Translations under genes and position numbers: made by a program | NCBI RefSeq assembly: GCF_000425065.1 | Contig: NZ_AULB01000035.1 | Location: 1-64,000 of the forward strand | Source: Actinomadura rifamycini DSM 43936 | Lineage (GTDB): Bacteria > Actinomycetota > Actinomycetes > Streptosporangiales > Streptosporangiaceae | DNA length: 64,000 bases | Reading direction: 5' to 3' | Part shown: one piece after another, positions 8,647-17,495 of the stretch | Position numbering within the stretch: position 1 is the first letter of the stretch | How the letters are laid out: every line of letters starts with the position of its first letter | The notes under the pieces: generated by a model | Told to the model about the DNA's origin: nothing | What the model saw: the letters and a program-made list of their open reading frames with translations, nothing else | Databases searched by the model: none

Positions 8647-9396
8647 ATGGATCACGCCCGCTTCCTCGGCCACCTCGACGACGAGTTTGCCCGCTTCCGC
8701 GCGGCCGCCGCGTCCGGCCTCTCCGCTCCCGTCCCCACCTGCCCCGGCTGGACCGTCGCCGACCTGGCCCGCCACGTCGGCGAGGTGTACCTCGAGAAGG
8801 CGCGCACCGTCCGGGAAGGGGCCGAGCCCGAGCCGTGGCCCCCGCCCGGGCTCGCCGCCGAGGACCCGCTCGCCCTGCTCGACCGGTCCTACCCCGACCT
8901 GCGCGGCGAGCTCGCCGCCCGGGCGCCCGGCGACCCGTCGGTCACCTGGTACGGCCCCGACCAGACCGTCGGCTTCTTGATGCGCCGCATGGCGCACGAG
9001 ACGCTGATCCACCGCATCGACGCCGAACTCGGCGCCGGGCGCCCGGTCGGCGACGTCCCGCCCGACCTCGCCGCCGACGGCATCGACGAACTCCTCAAGG
9101 TCTGCGTGGCGTACGCCGTCGCCGAGTGGAGCGAGGAGTTCACCGGCGTCCTCGGCGGCGCCCCCGAACGGACGTACGCGCTGCGGACGGACGGCGCGGC
9201 GTGGGCCGTCCGGTCCGGCCCGGACCTGTTCGACGTCCAGGACGGCCCCGGCGGCGGCCCCGCCGACGTCACCCTCACCGGCCCGCCGGACGCCCTGCTG
9301 CGCTGGGTCTGGAACCGCGGCGGCGACGTGCGGATCGAGGGCGACCCGGAGGCCGTCGCGGTCCTGCGCCGGTGCATCGCCATCGCCACCCAGTAG
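8647..9396 (+). CDS. Maleylpyruvate isomerase-type mycothiol-dependent enzyme
   Basis: The product is 249 residues. The N-terminal helical domain (FLGHLDDEFARF, then PTCPGWTVADLARHVGEVYL) is the mycothiol-dependent maleylpyruvate isomerase (DinB-like) fold. HETLIHRIDAE carries the family's conserved His in a position suited to metal binding, and the C-terminal half fits the small alpha/beta domain seen in these proteins (VTLTGPPDALLRWVWNRGG). The family uses mycothiol, the actinobacterial low-molecular-weight thiol, but most members have unknown substrates, so true maleylpyruvate isomerisation is not claimed. An in-frame ATG at 8638 is an alternative start; 8647 was preferred because the GGGA at 8634-8637 can then serve as ribosome binding site. 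The gene is divergent from the Hsp90 gene across about 200 bases. Confidence 0.85.
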   Translation: MDHARFLGHLDDEFARFRAAAASGLSAPVPTCPGWTVADLARHVGEVYLEKARTVREGAEPEPWPPPGLAAEDPLALLDRSYPDLRGELAARAPGDPSVTWYGPDQTVGFLMRRMAHETLIHRIDAELGAGRPVGDVPPDLAADGIDELLKVCVAYAVAEWSEEFTGVLGGAPERTYALRTDGAAWAVRSGPDLFDVQDGPGGGPADVTLTGPPDALLRWVWNRGGDVRIEGDPEAVAVLRRCIAIATQ

Positions 9397-9408
9397 CGGC
9401 GCGCGGCG

Positions 9409-10446
9409 TCAGGGGCGGACGACGATCTTGCCGGTGTACCGCCCCTCGGCGAACTGCCGCTGCGCCCGGTCGATCCCGGTGAGCGGGTGCCGTCCCGCGA
9501 TGCGGGGCCTGACCAGCCCGGCACGGGCGATCCGGACCAGCTCGGCGAAGTGCTCGCGGGTGTGCATCGACGAGCCGATCAGCCGCCGGTTGTGCAGGTA
9601 GAGGCGCCGCAGGTCGAACGGCACCACCGGCCCGGCGACCGCCCCGGCGATCACCCACCGCCCGTCGTCCGCCAGCAGCGGCAGCAGCCGTTCGAGCAGG
9701 GGGCCCCCGGCGACGTCCGCGACCACCGGGAGCCCGGCGGGGCACAGCGACCGCACCCGCGCGGCGAGGTCGTCCTCGTCGCGGGCGACGACGTGGGCCG
9801 CGCCGGCGGCGGCGACCTCCTCGGCCCGGGCGCGGCCCGTCACCGCGACGACGGCGGCGCCGCGGGCCGCCGCGAGCTGCACCAGCGCCAGCCCCACCCC
9901 GCCGGACGCGCCGGTGACCAGCACCGTCTCCCCGTCCCGGAGCCCGACGCGTTCGAGCATGCCCATCGCGGTGCCGTACGCCACCGGCAGGCACGCCAGC
10001 TCCTCGTCCGAGAGCGGCGACCCGGTCATGTCGTGGGCCCGGTCCGCCCGCACCGCGACGTACTGGGCGAACCCGCCGTCCGCCTCGCTGCCCAGCAGCC
10101 CGACGGGCGGCGCCTGCGCGCCCTCGTCCCGGTACAGCGCCGGATCGACCAGCACCCGCCGCCCGATGAGGCCGCCGGGCGCGCCGGGGCCGGCGGCGGC
10201 GACCGTCCCGGCGATGTCGCCGCCCTGGATGCGGGGGAACGCGATGGGGCCCCGCCACCCCGCGCGGGCGTCCGGCCGCCCCGGCAGCCCGTAGGCGCCC
10301 TCCCGGGTCCAGATATCGGTGTTGTTCACCGCCGCGGCGCTCACCCGCACCAGCACTTCCCCGGACCCCGGCCGCGGAACGGGCACATCGTGACGCACCC
10401 GCAGGACATCCGGCTCCCCGTGGCCCACCAGAACGGCGGCCGTCAT
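9409..10446 (-). CDS. MDR-superfamily (quinone oxidoreductase-like) dehydrogenase
   Basis: The product is 345 residues from MTAAVLVGHGEPDVLRV. The N-terminal GroES-like domain includes GEVLVRVSAAAVNNTDIW and FPRIQGGDIAGTV. The nucleotide-binding Rossmann fold has VTGASGGVGLALVQLAAARG near residue 160, and the typical end PLTGIDRAQRQFAEG plus GKIVVRP is present. The zinc-ligand cysteines of classic alcohol dehydrogenases are absent, so it is a zinc-independent NAD(P)H-dependent reductase of the quinone oxidoreductase type. Substrate unknown. A GTG 12 bases upstream (10458) is an alternative start; GGACGA just before 10446 favours the ATG. It converges with the preceding gene, with only 12 bases between stops. 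Nothing ties it functionally to its neighbours. Confidence 0.87.
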   Translation of the reverse strand: MTAAVLVGHGEPDVLRVRHDVPVPRPGSGEVLVRVSAAAVNNTDIWTREGAYGLPGRPDARAGWRGPIAFPRIQGGDIAGTVAAAGPGAPGGLIGRRVLVDPALYRDEGAQAPPVGLLGSEADGGFAQYVAVRADRAHDMTGSPLSDEELACLPVAYGTAMGMLERVGLRDGETVLVTGASGGVGLALVQLAAARGAAVVAVTGRARAEEVAAAGAAHVVARDEDDLAARVRSLCPAGLPVVADVAGGPLLERLLPLLADDGRWVIAGAVAGPVVPFDLRRLYLHNRRLIGSSMHTREHFAELVRIARAGLVRPRIAGRHPLTGIDRAQRQFAEGRYTGKIVVRP

Positions 10447-10603
10447 CAGTTCGTCCACGCATCGACCCTGCCATGGGCCTGACCTGGACGAGCGCACCGG
10501 CACGCGCCCGGGGACGGCGGGCCGCCGCGGCGCCCGCACGGCCTTGCCGACCGGGGCCGGCGCCCCCACGGTCCCGGCCGTGCCCGCCTTCGGGCGGCCG
10601 GTC

Positions 10604-10609
10604 TAAGTT
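10604..10609 (+). promoter_or_regulatory. -10-like element TAAGTT, probable leaderless start
   Basis: TAAGTT fits the actinobacterial -10 pattern TANNNT and ends 6 bases before the ATG at 10616. That puts the expected transcription start on or next to this ATG. It also supports 10616 rather than the ATG at 10610, which would be too close to the element. No convincing -35 hexamer is visible. Confidence 0.4.
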
Positions 10610-10615
10610 ATGGCG

Positions 10616-11260
10616 ATGCAGCCCGATCTGCCGCAGAAAGCGGCGAACGAACTCCGGCCCCGCCGCGCCTGGTACGCCGCGGCGGCCGCGATCGCCGTCG
10701 TGCTGACCGTGCTCGGCACGGTCATCGGCGCGTACCGGCTCGACGGCGCGATCGGCGCGGTCGGCACCGGCGACCGGTTCGCCAACGGCGACACCGTCAC
10801 CCTGCGCCTCGACCCGGGGAGCGACAAGGCGATCTGGGTCATGTACCCGGGCCGGTCGCCCGGCCCGACGTGCGGCATCACCGGGCCGGGCGACCCCCGC
10901 CTCACCGACCCGGGGACCGACGTGTTCCTCACCCGCGACGAGACCTGGGCGCTGCTTTACACCATCGACGTGACGCGGGCGGGCGACCACGAGATCACCT
11001 GCTCGTCCGGCGCGCTGTCCCGGTACGCGATCGGCGACCCGTCCGGCGGCCTCCTCGCGCTGGGCGGCGGCCTGCTTCTCGCCGCCCTTCTCCCGGTCCT
11101 CGGGATCGGCGCCGGCGCCGCCATCGCCCTCGTCACGGCCCTCCGCCGCAGAGCCCACCGCAAGCGCCTGCGCGCCGAACGCGACGGCCCCGACCACGAC
11201 CGTCCCGCGCCCCCCGCCCCGGCCGACGAGGATCCCAGCCCCGCCCTCCCCACCCCCTGA
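10616..11260 (+). CDS. Two-helix membrane protein of unknown function
   Basis: The product is about 214 residues with two predicted transmembrane helices. The first is near residues 20-40 (WYAAAAAIAVVLTVLGTVIG) and the second near 145-175 (LLALGGGLLLAALLPVLGIG). The stretch between them is a small beta-rich region with two cysteines (GPTCGITG and ITCSSG) that could form an extracytoplasmic disulfide. The C-terminal tail is basic (RRRAHRKRLRAER) and then Pro-rich, probably cytoplasmic. No family was recognised beyond similarity in layout to small actinobacterial surface proteins. The start was chosen from the -10 element at 10604-10609; ATG 10610 is the alternative. It is divergent from the oxidoreductase gene and followed by 158 bases in which nothing was recognised. 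Confidence 0.7.
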   Translation: MQPDLPQKAANELRPRRAWYAAAAAIAVVLTVLGTVIGAYRLDGAIGAVGTGDRFANGDTVTLRLDPGSDKAIWVMYPGRSPGPTCGITGPGDPRLTDPGTDVFLTRDETWALLYTIDVTRAGDHEITCSSGALSRYAIGDPSGGLLALGGGLLLAALLPVLGIGAGAAIALVTALRRRAHRKRLRAERDGPDHDRPAPPAPADEDPSPALPTP

Positions 11261-11418
11261 CCCGAAGCTGGTCCCCGGCGGACACGACGTGCGGGTCGCG
11301 CCCGTCCAAGCCGTCGTCGAGGAGTTGTGCGGTGGCGGTCCGTCGTTCACGCGTCCGGCCACCCGGCCGGGGGCGAGCGGCGCACTCGCGGCGCGAAGGC
11401 GGAGCGCTTCGGGGGCCG

Positions 11419-12918
11419 TCAGGTGGGCGGGCGGGCGCAGGCGCGGTGGAGGGCGGTGCGGACGGCGGCCGGGTCGAAGGCCGGGAAGGCGGCGGCGATG
11501 TGGCCGTCCGGGCGGACGACGACCGCGCCGTCCGGGGGCAGCGCGGCCTCCGCGCCGACGTCTTCGAGCGCGAGGACCCGGCAGGGGACGTCCGCCGCGA
11601 CGGCGGCCGCGTGGCGGGCGGGCACGAGGACGGTCATGCCCGTGCCGAACACGCGGCGGAGCCGGGCCGGTTCGCCGTCGAGGACGCACGGGGCGTCCGG
11701 GCAGAGGGACCCCGGCAGGGACGTGCCGGACGGCGTGGTCAGCGGGGAGCCGGCGTAGCGGAACGGCTCGGCGAGCTTCCCGGAGTCGATCGCCGCGCGG
11801 GCGTCCGGGTCGTGCGGCGCCCGCTCCAGCGTGCGGACCCGCCGCTCCCGCTGCTCCGGCGTCTGCGGGACCAGGAACTCCATCGTGCGGGCCGTCACCC
11901 GCAGGTTCTCCAGCGCCGCCGCGCGGCGTTCGGCGTCGTAGGTGTCGAGCAGGGCGTCGGGCGCGCCGTGCCGGTGCGCGAAGGCGAGCTTCCAGGCGAG
12001 GTTCTCGGCGTCCTGGACGCCCGAGTTGAGGCCGCGCGCGCCGAACGGGGCGAAGACGTGCGCCGCGTCGCCCGCCAGGAACGCGCGCCCCGCGCGGAAC
12101 GCCGCGGCGCACCGCTGGTGGAACCGGTAGGCGGTCGTCCACACCAGCTCGTACGGGGCGTCGCCGACGATCCGGCGGATCCGGGCGTCGAGGGCGCCCG
12201 ACGCGCGTTCGGCGTCCAGGTCGAAGTCCTCGGGCACCTGCCAGTCGATGCGCCACACCGAGTCGGGGCACTGGTGGACCAGCACCTGCCGGCCGGGGTT
12301 CCACACCGGGTCGAAGTGGAAGCGGCGCTCGTTCGGGAACGGCAGGTCGGCGCGGACGTCGCAGATGAGGAAGCGGTCGTCGAACGAGCGGCCTGGCCAG
12401 GCGACGCCCAGCAGGCGGCGGACGGTGCTGTGCGCGCCGTCGGCGCCCACGGCGTGGCCGCCGCGCACGCGGGCCCCGTTCGCGGCCGTCAGCTCGACGC
12501 CCGCGGCGTCCTGCTCCAGCGCGACGACCCGGTGCCCGTAGCGCAGGTCGACCAGCGGTTCGGCGGCGGCGAGGCCGCACAGGCGCCGCTCCACCTCGGA
12601 CTGCGAGATGTTGATCCACGGCGGCGTCACGCCCTCGCCCGGGTCGGGGAACGACACCGCGAACAGCTCGGTGCCGCGGTAGTAGGTGCGCCCCGTCGTC
12701 CAGGTGACCCCGCGGGCGACGAGGTCGTCGCCGCAGCCGGCGCGGCCGAGGACGTCCAGGACGTCCCGCTGGAAGCAGATCGCGCGGGACCCGGTCGTCT
12801 CGCGGCGGTCCGCGGCCTCCAGCAGGACGCTGGACACCCCGGACCGGGCCAGCAGCAGCGCGGTGACGAGACCGACCGGGCCGGCGCCCGCGATGACGAC
12901 GTCGGCCTCGGAGCTCAT
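11419..12918 (-). CDS. FAD-dependent aromatic monooxygenase (class A flavoprotein hydroxylase)
   Basis: The product is 499 residues from MSSEADVVIAGAGPVG. All three FAD signatures of the PheA/TfdB/PHBH-like family are present: GxGxxG (G11-A-G13-P-V-G16), the DG motif HAVGADGAHSTVRRLLG near residue 155, and the GD motif FLAGDAAHVFAPFGARGLNS near 285. The C-terminal thioredoxin-like domain of the phenol hydroxylase/polyketide hydroxylase subfamily is also recognisable. Such enzymes use NAD(P)H and O2 to hydroxylate aromatic rings or tailor aromatic polyketides; the substrate here cannot be read. No aromatic polyketide synthase or ring-cleavage genes flank it. It lies 90 bases downstream of the cystathionine gamma-lyase-type gene on the same strand, so co-transcription is possible. 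Confidence 0.9.
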   Translation of the reverse strand: MSSEADVVIAGAGPVGLVTALLLARSGVSSVLLEAADRRETTGSRAICFQRDVLDVLGRAGCGDDLVARGVTWTTGRTYYRGTELFAVSFPDPGEGVTPPWINISQSEVERRLCGLAAAEPLVDLRYGHRVVALEQDAAGVELTAANGARVRGGHAVGADGAHSTVRRLLGVAWPGRSFDDRFLICDVRADLPFPNERRFHFDPVWNPGRQVLVHQCPDSVWRIDWQVPEDFDLDAERASGALDARIRRIVGDAPYELVWTTAYRFHQRCAAAFRAGRAFLAGDAAHVFAPFGARGLNSGVQDAENLAWKLAFAHRHGAPDALLDTYDAERRAAALENLRVTARTMEFLVPQTPEQRERRVRTLERAPHDPDARAAIDSGKLAEPFRYAGSPLTTPSGTSLPGSLCPDAPCVLDGEPARLRRVFGTGMTVLVPARHAAAVAADVPCRVLALEDVGAEAALPPDGAVVVRPDGHIAAAFPAFDPAAVRTALHRACARPPT

Positions 12919-13008
12919 CCCGGGCCGCCCGGTCTCCGGGCCGCCCGGTCGCGCGCATCCCCCACGCCCGGCTGCCTACCCGCCCGCCGCCGGATCAGCC
13001 CCCGCCGG

Positions 13009-14121
13009 TCAGGTCCGGGCGGCGTCGAGGGCCCGCAGGGCGTCGGCGACGAGGTCGGCGGTGTCCTCCACGCCGACCGAGAAGCGGACGAAGCCCGGTT
13101 CGACCGCGTCGCCGCCCCACCGGCCGCGCCGCTCCGCCGAGCTGTGCACGCCGCCGAAGCTCGTCGCCTGCGTCACCAGCGCGAGGGCGCCGAGGAACCG
13201 CTCGGCGAACTCCTCGTCGGGCAGCGTGAACGACACGATGCAGCCGAACCGCTTCATCTGCCGGGACGCGAGGGCGTGCGACGGGTCGTCCGGCAGGCCC
13301 GGGTACCGCAGCCCCGACACCTCGGGACGGTCGCGCAGCGCCTCGGCGAGCGCGAGCGCGTTCGCCGACTGCCGGTCCAGCCGCAGCTGCAGGGTCGCGA
13401 GGGACCGGTGCGCCAGCCACGCCTCCATCGGCCCCGGGATCGCGCCGACCGTCTTGCGCCACCACCGGACGCTCTCGGCCAGCCCGGGGTCCCGGGTGGC
13501 GACGTGCCCGAGCAGGAGGTCGCCGTGGCCCGTCATCGCCTTGGTGTCGCTGGCGACGGAGAAGTCGGCGCCGAGGTCGAGGGGGCGCTGCCCGAGCGGG
13601 GTGGCGAGGGTGTTGTCGACGGCGACGAGGGTGCCGCCCGCGTGCGCCGCCTCGACGATGCGGGCGACGTCGCACACGTCCAGGTTCGGGTTCGAGGGGG
13701 TCTCCAGCCAGACCAGGCGGGCCCCGTCGAGCAGGTCGAGCTGGGCGTCGCGGGCCGTCGGGCCCATCCGGACCTCGACGCCGTAGGACTCCAGCCGGTC
13801 CCGCAGCGACCGCGTCGTCTGGTAGCAGTCCGTCGGCAGGACGACCGCGTCGCCCGCCCGCGCCTGGGAGAGCAGCACCGCCGCGATCGCCGCCATGCCG
13901 GACGAGAACACCGACACCTCGGCGCCGCCCTCCAGCTCGCCGATGGCGGTCTCCAGCAGCGTCCACGTCGGGTTGGCGTCGCGGCCGTAGGTGTAGGGCC
14001 CGGACGGTTCGCCGGGCAGGTGGTAGTGCGCGGCGAACGCCGGTCCCGGCAGCGTCGGCGCGAACTTCTCCGCGGGCGGGCGTCCCGCGCCCACCGCCAG
14101 GGTCCCGTCCCCGATCTCCAC
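13009..14121 (-). CDS. Cystathionine gamma-lyase-type PLP enzyme
   Basis: The product is 370 residues with a GTG start (VEIGDGTLAVGAGRPPAEKF). It belongs to the Cys/Met-metabolism PLP family. Visible are YTYGRDANPTWTLLE, the cofactor stacking region VFSSGMAAIAAVL, the active-site loop WLETPSNPNLDVCD, and Lys194 in SVASDTKAMTGHGD as the PLP Schiff-base lysine. The C-terminal VRFSVGVEDTADLVADL-like end is typical. Members cleave cystathionine or related thioethers, linking methionine and cysteine metabolism; the closely related gamma-synthases cannot be excluded. The GTG at 14121 was selected because a strong Shine-Dalgarno lies just upstream, whereas the longer frame from 14160 has none. Confidence 0.88.
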   Translation of the reverse strand: MEIGDGTLAVGAGRPPAEKFAPTLPGPAFAAHYHLPGEPSGPYTYGRDANPTWTLLETAIGELEGGAEVSVFSSGMAAIAAVLLSQARAGDAVVLPTDCYQTTRSLRDRLESYGVEVRMGPTARDAQLDLLDGARLVWLETPSNPNLDVCDVARIVEAAHAGGTLVAVDNTLATPLGQRPLDLGADFSVASDTKAMTGHGDLLLGHVATRDPGLAESVRWWRKTVGAIPGPMEAWLAHRSLATLQLRLDRQSANALALAEALRDRPEVSGLRYPGLPDDPSHALASRQMKRFGCIVSFTLPDEEFAERFLGALALVTQATSFGGVHSSAERRGRWGGDAVEPGFVRFSVGVEDTADLVADALRALDAART

Positions 14122-14125
14122 TCCG

Positions 14126-14133
14126 ACCTCCTC
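14126..14133 (-). promoter_or_regulatory. Ribosome binding site fixing the GTG start at 14121
   Basis: On the minus strand GAGGAGGT lies 4 bases upstream of the GTG at 14121. It is one of the strongest anti-Shine-Dalgarno matches in the window and decides this start over the longer open frame. Confidence 0.7.
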
Positions 14134-14208
14134 TTTCGCGGGACCGCCATCGTCCCGCATCCGGCCGCCGGGCGTTCCGGTGGCCCCGCCGACGTCGGCG
14201 GCATGCCC

Positions 14209-14214
14209 TACGTT
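14209..14214 (+). promoter_or_regulatory. -10-like element TACGTT at fixed spacing before a DUF4132 start
   Basis: TACGTT begins exactly 14 bases before the ATG at 14223. The same placement is seen for TACGGT before 17496 and before 43330. With a -10 hexamer in this place, transcription would start at the initiation codon, giving a leaderless mRNA; there is no Shine-Dalgarno upstream of this ATG. Confidence 0.45.
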
Positions 14215-14222
14215 GACCCGCT

Positions 14223-17200
14223 ATGAAGGATCAGCAGAACTCCGTGGCGCCGGACGAGGACGTGTTCGACTTCCCGAAGGCGTGGCTCCGGTACATCCAC
14301 CCCCGCCGGGGCGGCGTGCCCGCGGCGGTGAGGCCCGCCGACCCGGCGGAGGCGCGGAGCCTCATGCGGGCGCCCGCGGGGGAGGGGGAGTCCGTCGACG
14401 CGGCCCGGCGGTACCTCGCCGGGGAGCCCGACCCGGTGGGGGCGGCGGCGGTCGCGGCCGCCGCGGTGAAGGCGGAGTGGAAGTACGAGCGCAAGGCGGT
14501 GGCGTTCCGGACGCTGGTCGACGCGTGGGTCGCCGAGCACGGGCTCGCCTTCGCCGCCGAGGCCGTCGTGGAGCGGTGCAAGGCGGTGCTGGCCGCCGAC
14601 CGGCGGTTCCACAACGGGACGCGGATGCCCCGCGGCCTGGGCGAGCCCGAGCAGGAGGCGCTGTGGCGGGTGCGGGCGTTCCTCGCGGCGGCCGACGACG
14701 CCGGGTACGCGGCGGCGGCCGAGCGGCTGGACGCCGTCCACTGGCCCGCCGAGGAGGAGGTGCTGGGGGCGTGGATCGTCGCGTACCTCCTTCCCGACCG
14801 GCAGGACCGGGTCGACGAGCTCCTCGCCGCCGGCCCCCGCTGGGAGCGGCTCGATACGCTGGTGCTGTGCTCGCTGGGCCGGCCGTCCCAGCTCGACGGG
14901 CTGCTGCCGCGCTCTCGGCGGGCCCGGGTGTCCACCGGCACGATCGCGACGCTCGCCGACGGCATCGGCACGGCCGTGCTGGCGTACCTGCTGAACGCGG
15001 TGGCGGACGGCCGGCAGGGCGGCGAGCTCCGCAAGTGCGTCTTCGACGCGGTGGCCGTGCTGCCGACCGACGACGCGTTCCGCGCGCTGCTGGACCGGCG
15101 GGACGACCGGCACGGCCGGGGCGCGCTGATGGACGCGATGCGGCGGTTCCCCCACCGCGCCGTGCGCCTCCTGGCGGACGCCGGCGACCGCGACGCGGCC
15201 GAGCTGCTCGACGGGCACGTCCGCGCGCACGCCGACCTTTTCGCGGCCGCGCTGCCGGACCTGCCGGACGGCGCCCGCGCCGCCGTCGAGCCGATCCTCG
15301 CGGCGATGGCGCCGCGCGTCCCGGAGGCGCCGGCCGCCGACCTCCCGGCGTGCCTGACCGCGCCGCCGCCCTGGAAGCGGCCGGTGAAGCCGGCGGCGCC
15401 CGGCCTGGAGCCGCCCGCGCCGCGCGTCGCCTGGCCCGCCGGGATGCGGGAGGCGTGGCTCGCCGCCGACACGAGCGAGATGGAGCGGCTCGTCCCCGAA
15501 CCCGACTGGGCGGACCTCGCCGCCGGGACGGACCGGTTCCTGGGACGTATGCAACTGGGCAACCTGCTGCTGTTCGGGCCGGAGGACGTCGTCCGCCCCG
15601 TCCTGCCCAAGCTGGTGCGCTTCGTGTACGCCGAGAGCTGGATGAAACCGGTCGTCGCCCGGTACGGCGTCGACGCCCACGACCTGGTGGTCCGGGCGGC
15701 CGGGCTGTACCTGCCGTTCCTGAGCGCCCCGGTCGCGGCGGGCGCCGCCGACGACCTGCTCCGCGGAGGCGAGAGCGCGGCCACGGCCGTCGCCTGGCTG
15801 GACCTGCACGGCACCGACGCCGTCCCGTACCTCGCCCCGGCCGCGCTGGGCCGGCCGGGGAAGCCGCGCCGGGCGGCCGAGCACGCGCTGCGCCGGCTCG
15901 CCGCCCGGCACGGCGCCGACGCGGTCGCCGCCGCGTGCCCCGGCGCGGCGGACGAACTGCGGACGCTCCTCACGGCGCACCCGGTGCAGACCGGCCTGGT
16001 CAAACGGCCCGCGGTCGGCGACTGGGTGCGGCAGGCGGCGCTGCCGCAGGTGCTGCTGCGCGGCGGGGACCGCGCCCTCCCGGAGGCCGACGTCCCGCGG
16101 CTCCTGGAACTGCTGGCCCTGCCCGTCCCGTACGGCCTGGACGAGCTGCGCGCGGCGTTCGAGCCCGCCTCGCTCGCCGAACTGGGCTGGAGCGTGTTCG
16201 CCCACTGGCTCGACCTCGGCCGCCCGTCCAAGGAGAGCTGGGCCCTCGCCCAGCTCGGCGGCTCCGGCGACGACGAGGCGGTCCGGCGGCTCGCCCCGCT
16301 GATCCGGGCGTGGCCGGGGGAGGGCGGCCACAAGTACGCCGTCACCGGCCTGGACGTCCTCGCGGGCATCGGCTCCGACGTCGCGCTGATGCACCTGCAC
16401 TCGATCTCGCAGAAGGTGAAGTTCAAGGGGCTGCGGGCCCGCGCGCAGGAGAAGATCGCCGAGGTGGCGGAGGCGCGCGGGCTGTCCCTCGACGAGCTCG
16501 CGGACCGGCTCGTCCCGCACTTCGACCTGGACGCGGACGGGTCGATGGCGCTCGACTACGGTCCGCGGCGGTTCACGGTCGGGTTCGACGAGCAGCTCAA
16601 GCCGTTCGTGGTGGACGAGGCGGGCAAGGTCCGCAAGGCGCTGCCGAAGCCGGGCGCGAAGGACGATCCAGAGCTGGCGCCCGCCGCCCACAAGGCGTTC
16701 GCCGCGCTGAAGAAGGACGTCCGGACCGTCGCGGCCGACCAGCTCCGCCGCCTCGAACGCGCGATGGTCGAGGGCCGCCGCTGGACGCCGGACGAGTTCC
16801 GCGCGCACCTCGTCCGGCACCCGCTCGCCGGGCACCTCGCCCGCCGCCTGGTGTGGCTCGCCGACACCGCGGACGGGACGGCGTCGTTCCGCGTCGCCGA
16901 GGACGGGACGCTCGCCGACGCCGACGACAAGGCGTTCGACCTCGCGGAGTCGGCCCGGGTGGGGATCGCGCACCCGCTCCACCTCGGGGACACCCTTCCG
17001 GTGTGGGGGGAGGTGTTCGCCGACTACGAGATCCTGCAGCCGTTCGAGCAGCTCGCCCGGCCCGTCCACGCGCTGACCGACGCGGAGCGGGAGAGCGGGA
17101 GGTTGGAGCGGTTCGAGGGGCTGGAGGTGCCGTTCGGGACGGTCCTCGGGCTGGAGAAGCGCGGCTGGGAGCGCGCCGAGCCGGGGGACGGCGGCAGCCA

Positions 17201-17444
17201 GGAGTACATGTCCCGGAGGGCCGGCGCCGACCGGTACGCCGTCGTCAACCTGGACCCCGGCTTCACCATCGGTTTCCCGGACGCGACCGGCGACGTGCAG
17301 CTCCTCGAGGACGTGCGGTTCGCGGCCGCGCCCGGGCGGTACTGGGGGGCGCGGAGCACCCCGCCCTCGCTGCGCGACCTCGACCCGGTGGCGGCGTCCG
17401 AGATCATCGCCGACCTGGAGACGCTGCGCGATGCCGCCCGCTGA
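14223..17444 (+). CDS. DUF4132 (MolR/YehI-like) protein, full length
   Basis: The product is 1073 residues. The N-terminal signature is present near residues 10-32 (DEDVFDFPKAWLRYIHPRRG). Then come about 350 residues of helical-repeat-like sequence, and a central motif shared by all copies (PPPWKRPVKPAAPGLEPP, about residue 380). More repeats follow, and the DUF4132 block starts near residue 777 (LDYGPRRFTVGFDEQLKPFV) and includes FADYEILQPFEQL near 933. The region 16549-16720 is almost identical to 19824-19995 in the next gene, indicating recent duplication or conversion. No Walker, nuclease or metal-binding motif was seen. Its partner may be the MoxR ATPase at the far end of the array, by analogy with E. 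coli yehI/yehL. Biochemical role unknown. Confidence 0.92.
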   Translation: MKDQQNSVAPDEDVFDFPKAWLRYIHPRRGGVPAAVRPADPAEARSLMRAPAGEGESVDAARRYLAGEPDPVGAAAVAAAAVKAEWKYERKAVAFRTLVDAWVAEHGLAFAAEAVVERCKAVLAADRRFHNGTRMPRGLGEPEQEALWRVRAFLAAADDAGYAAAAERLDAVHWPAEEEVLGAWIVAYLLPDRQDRVDELLAAGPRWERLDTLVLCSLGRPSQLDGLLPRSRRARVSTGTIATLADGIGTAVLAYLLNAVADGRQGGELRKCVFDAVAVLPTDDAFRALLDRRDDRHGRGALMDAMRRFPHRAVRLLADAGDRDAAELLDGHVRAHADLFAAALPDLPDGARAAVEPILAAMAPRVPEAPAADLPACLTAPPPWKRPVKPAAPGLEPPAPRVAWPAGMREAWLAADTSEMERLVPEPDWADLAAGTDRFLGRMQLGNLLLFGPEDVVRPVLPKLVRFVYAESWMKPVVARYGVDAHDLVVRAAGLYLPFLSAPVAAGAADDLLRGGESAATAVAWLDLHGTDAVPYLAPAALGRPGKPRRAAEHALRRLAARHGADAVAAACPGAADELRTLLTAHPVQTGLVKRPAVGDWVRQAALPQVLLRGGDRALPEADVPRLLELLALPVPYGLDELRAAFEPASLAELGWSVFAHWLDLGRPSKESWALAQLGGSGDDEAVRRLAPLIRAWPGEGGHKYAVTGLDVLAGIGSDVALMHLHSISQKVKFKGLRARAQEKIAEVAEARGLSLDELADRLVPHFDLDADGSMALDYGPRRFTVGFDEQLKPFVVDEAGKVRKALPKPGAKDDPELAPAAHKAFAALKKDVRTVAADQLRRLERAMVEGRRWTPDEFRAHLVRHPLAGHLARRLVWLADTADGTASFRVAEDGTLADADDKAFDLAESARVGIAHPLHLGDTLPVWGEVFADYEILQPFEQLARPVHALTDAERESGRLERFEGLEVPFGTVLGLEKRGWERAEPGDGGSQEYMSRRAGADRYAVVNLDPGFTIGFPDATGDVQLLEDVRFAAAPGRYWGARSTPPSLRDLDPVAASEIIADLETLRDAAR

Positions 17445-17481
17445 CCTCCCGGTTCGCTCCGTTCTCGACCACTTGATCCCT

Positions 17482-17487
17482 TACGGT
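17482..17487 (+). promoter_or_regulatory. -10-like element TACGGT before a DUF4132 start
   Basis: TACGGT begins 14 bases upstream of the ATG at 17496, the same offset as at 14209 and 43316. TTGATC at 17473-17478 is too close to act as its -35. This gene therefore may have its own leaderless promoter although it lies only 51 bases after the previous stop. Confidence 0.45.
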
Positions 17488-17495
17488 GAGGGCAC

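Noticed and set aside
4417..9012. A single 1531-residue minus-strand frame covering both the TPR-like gene and the Hsp90 region
   Set aside because: Only its last 761 residues have protein-like composition; the upstream part is the wrong frame of the Hsp90 gene, whose stop overlaps the ATG at 6702.
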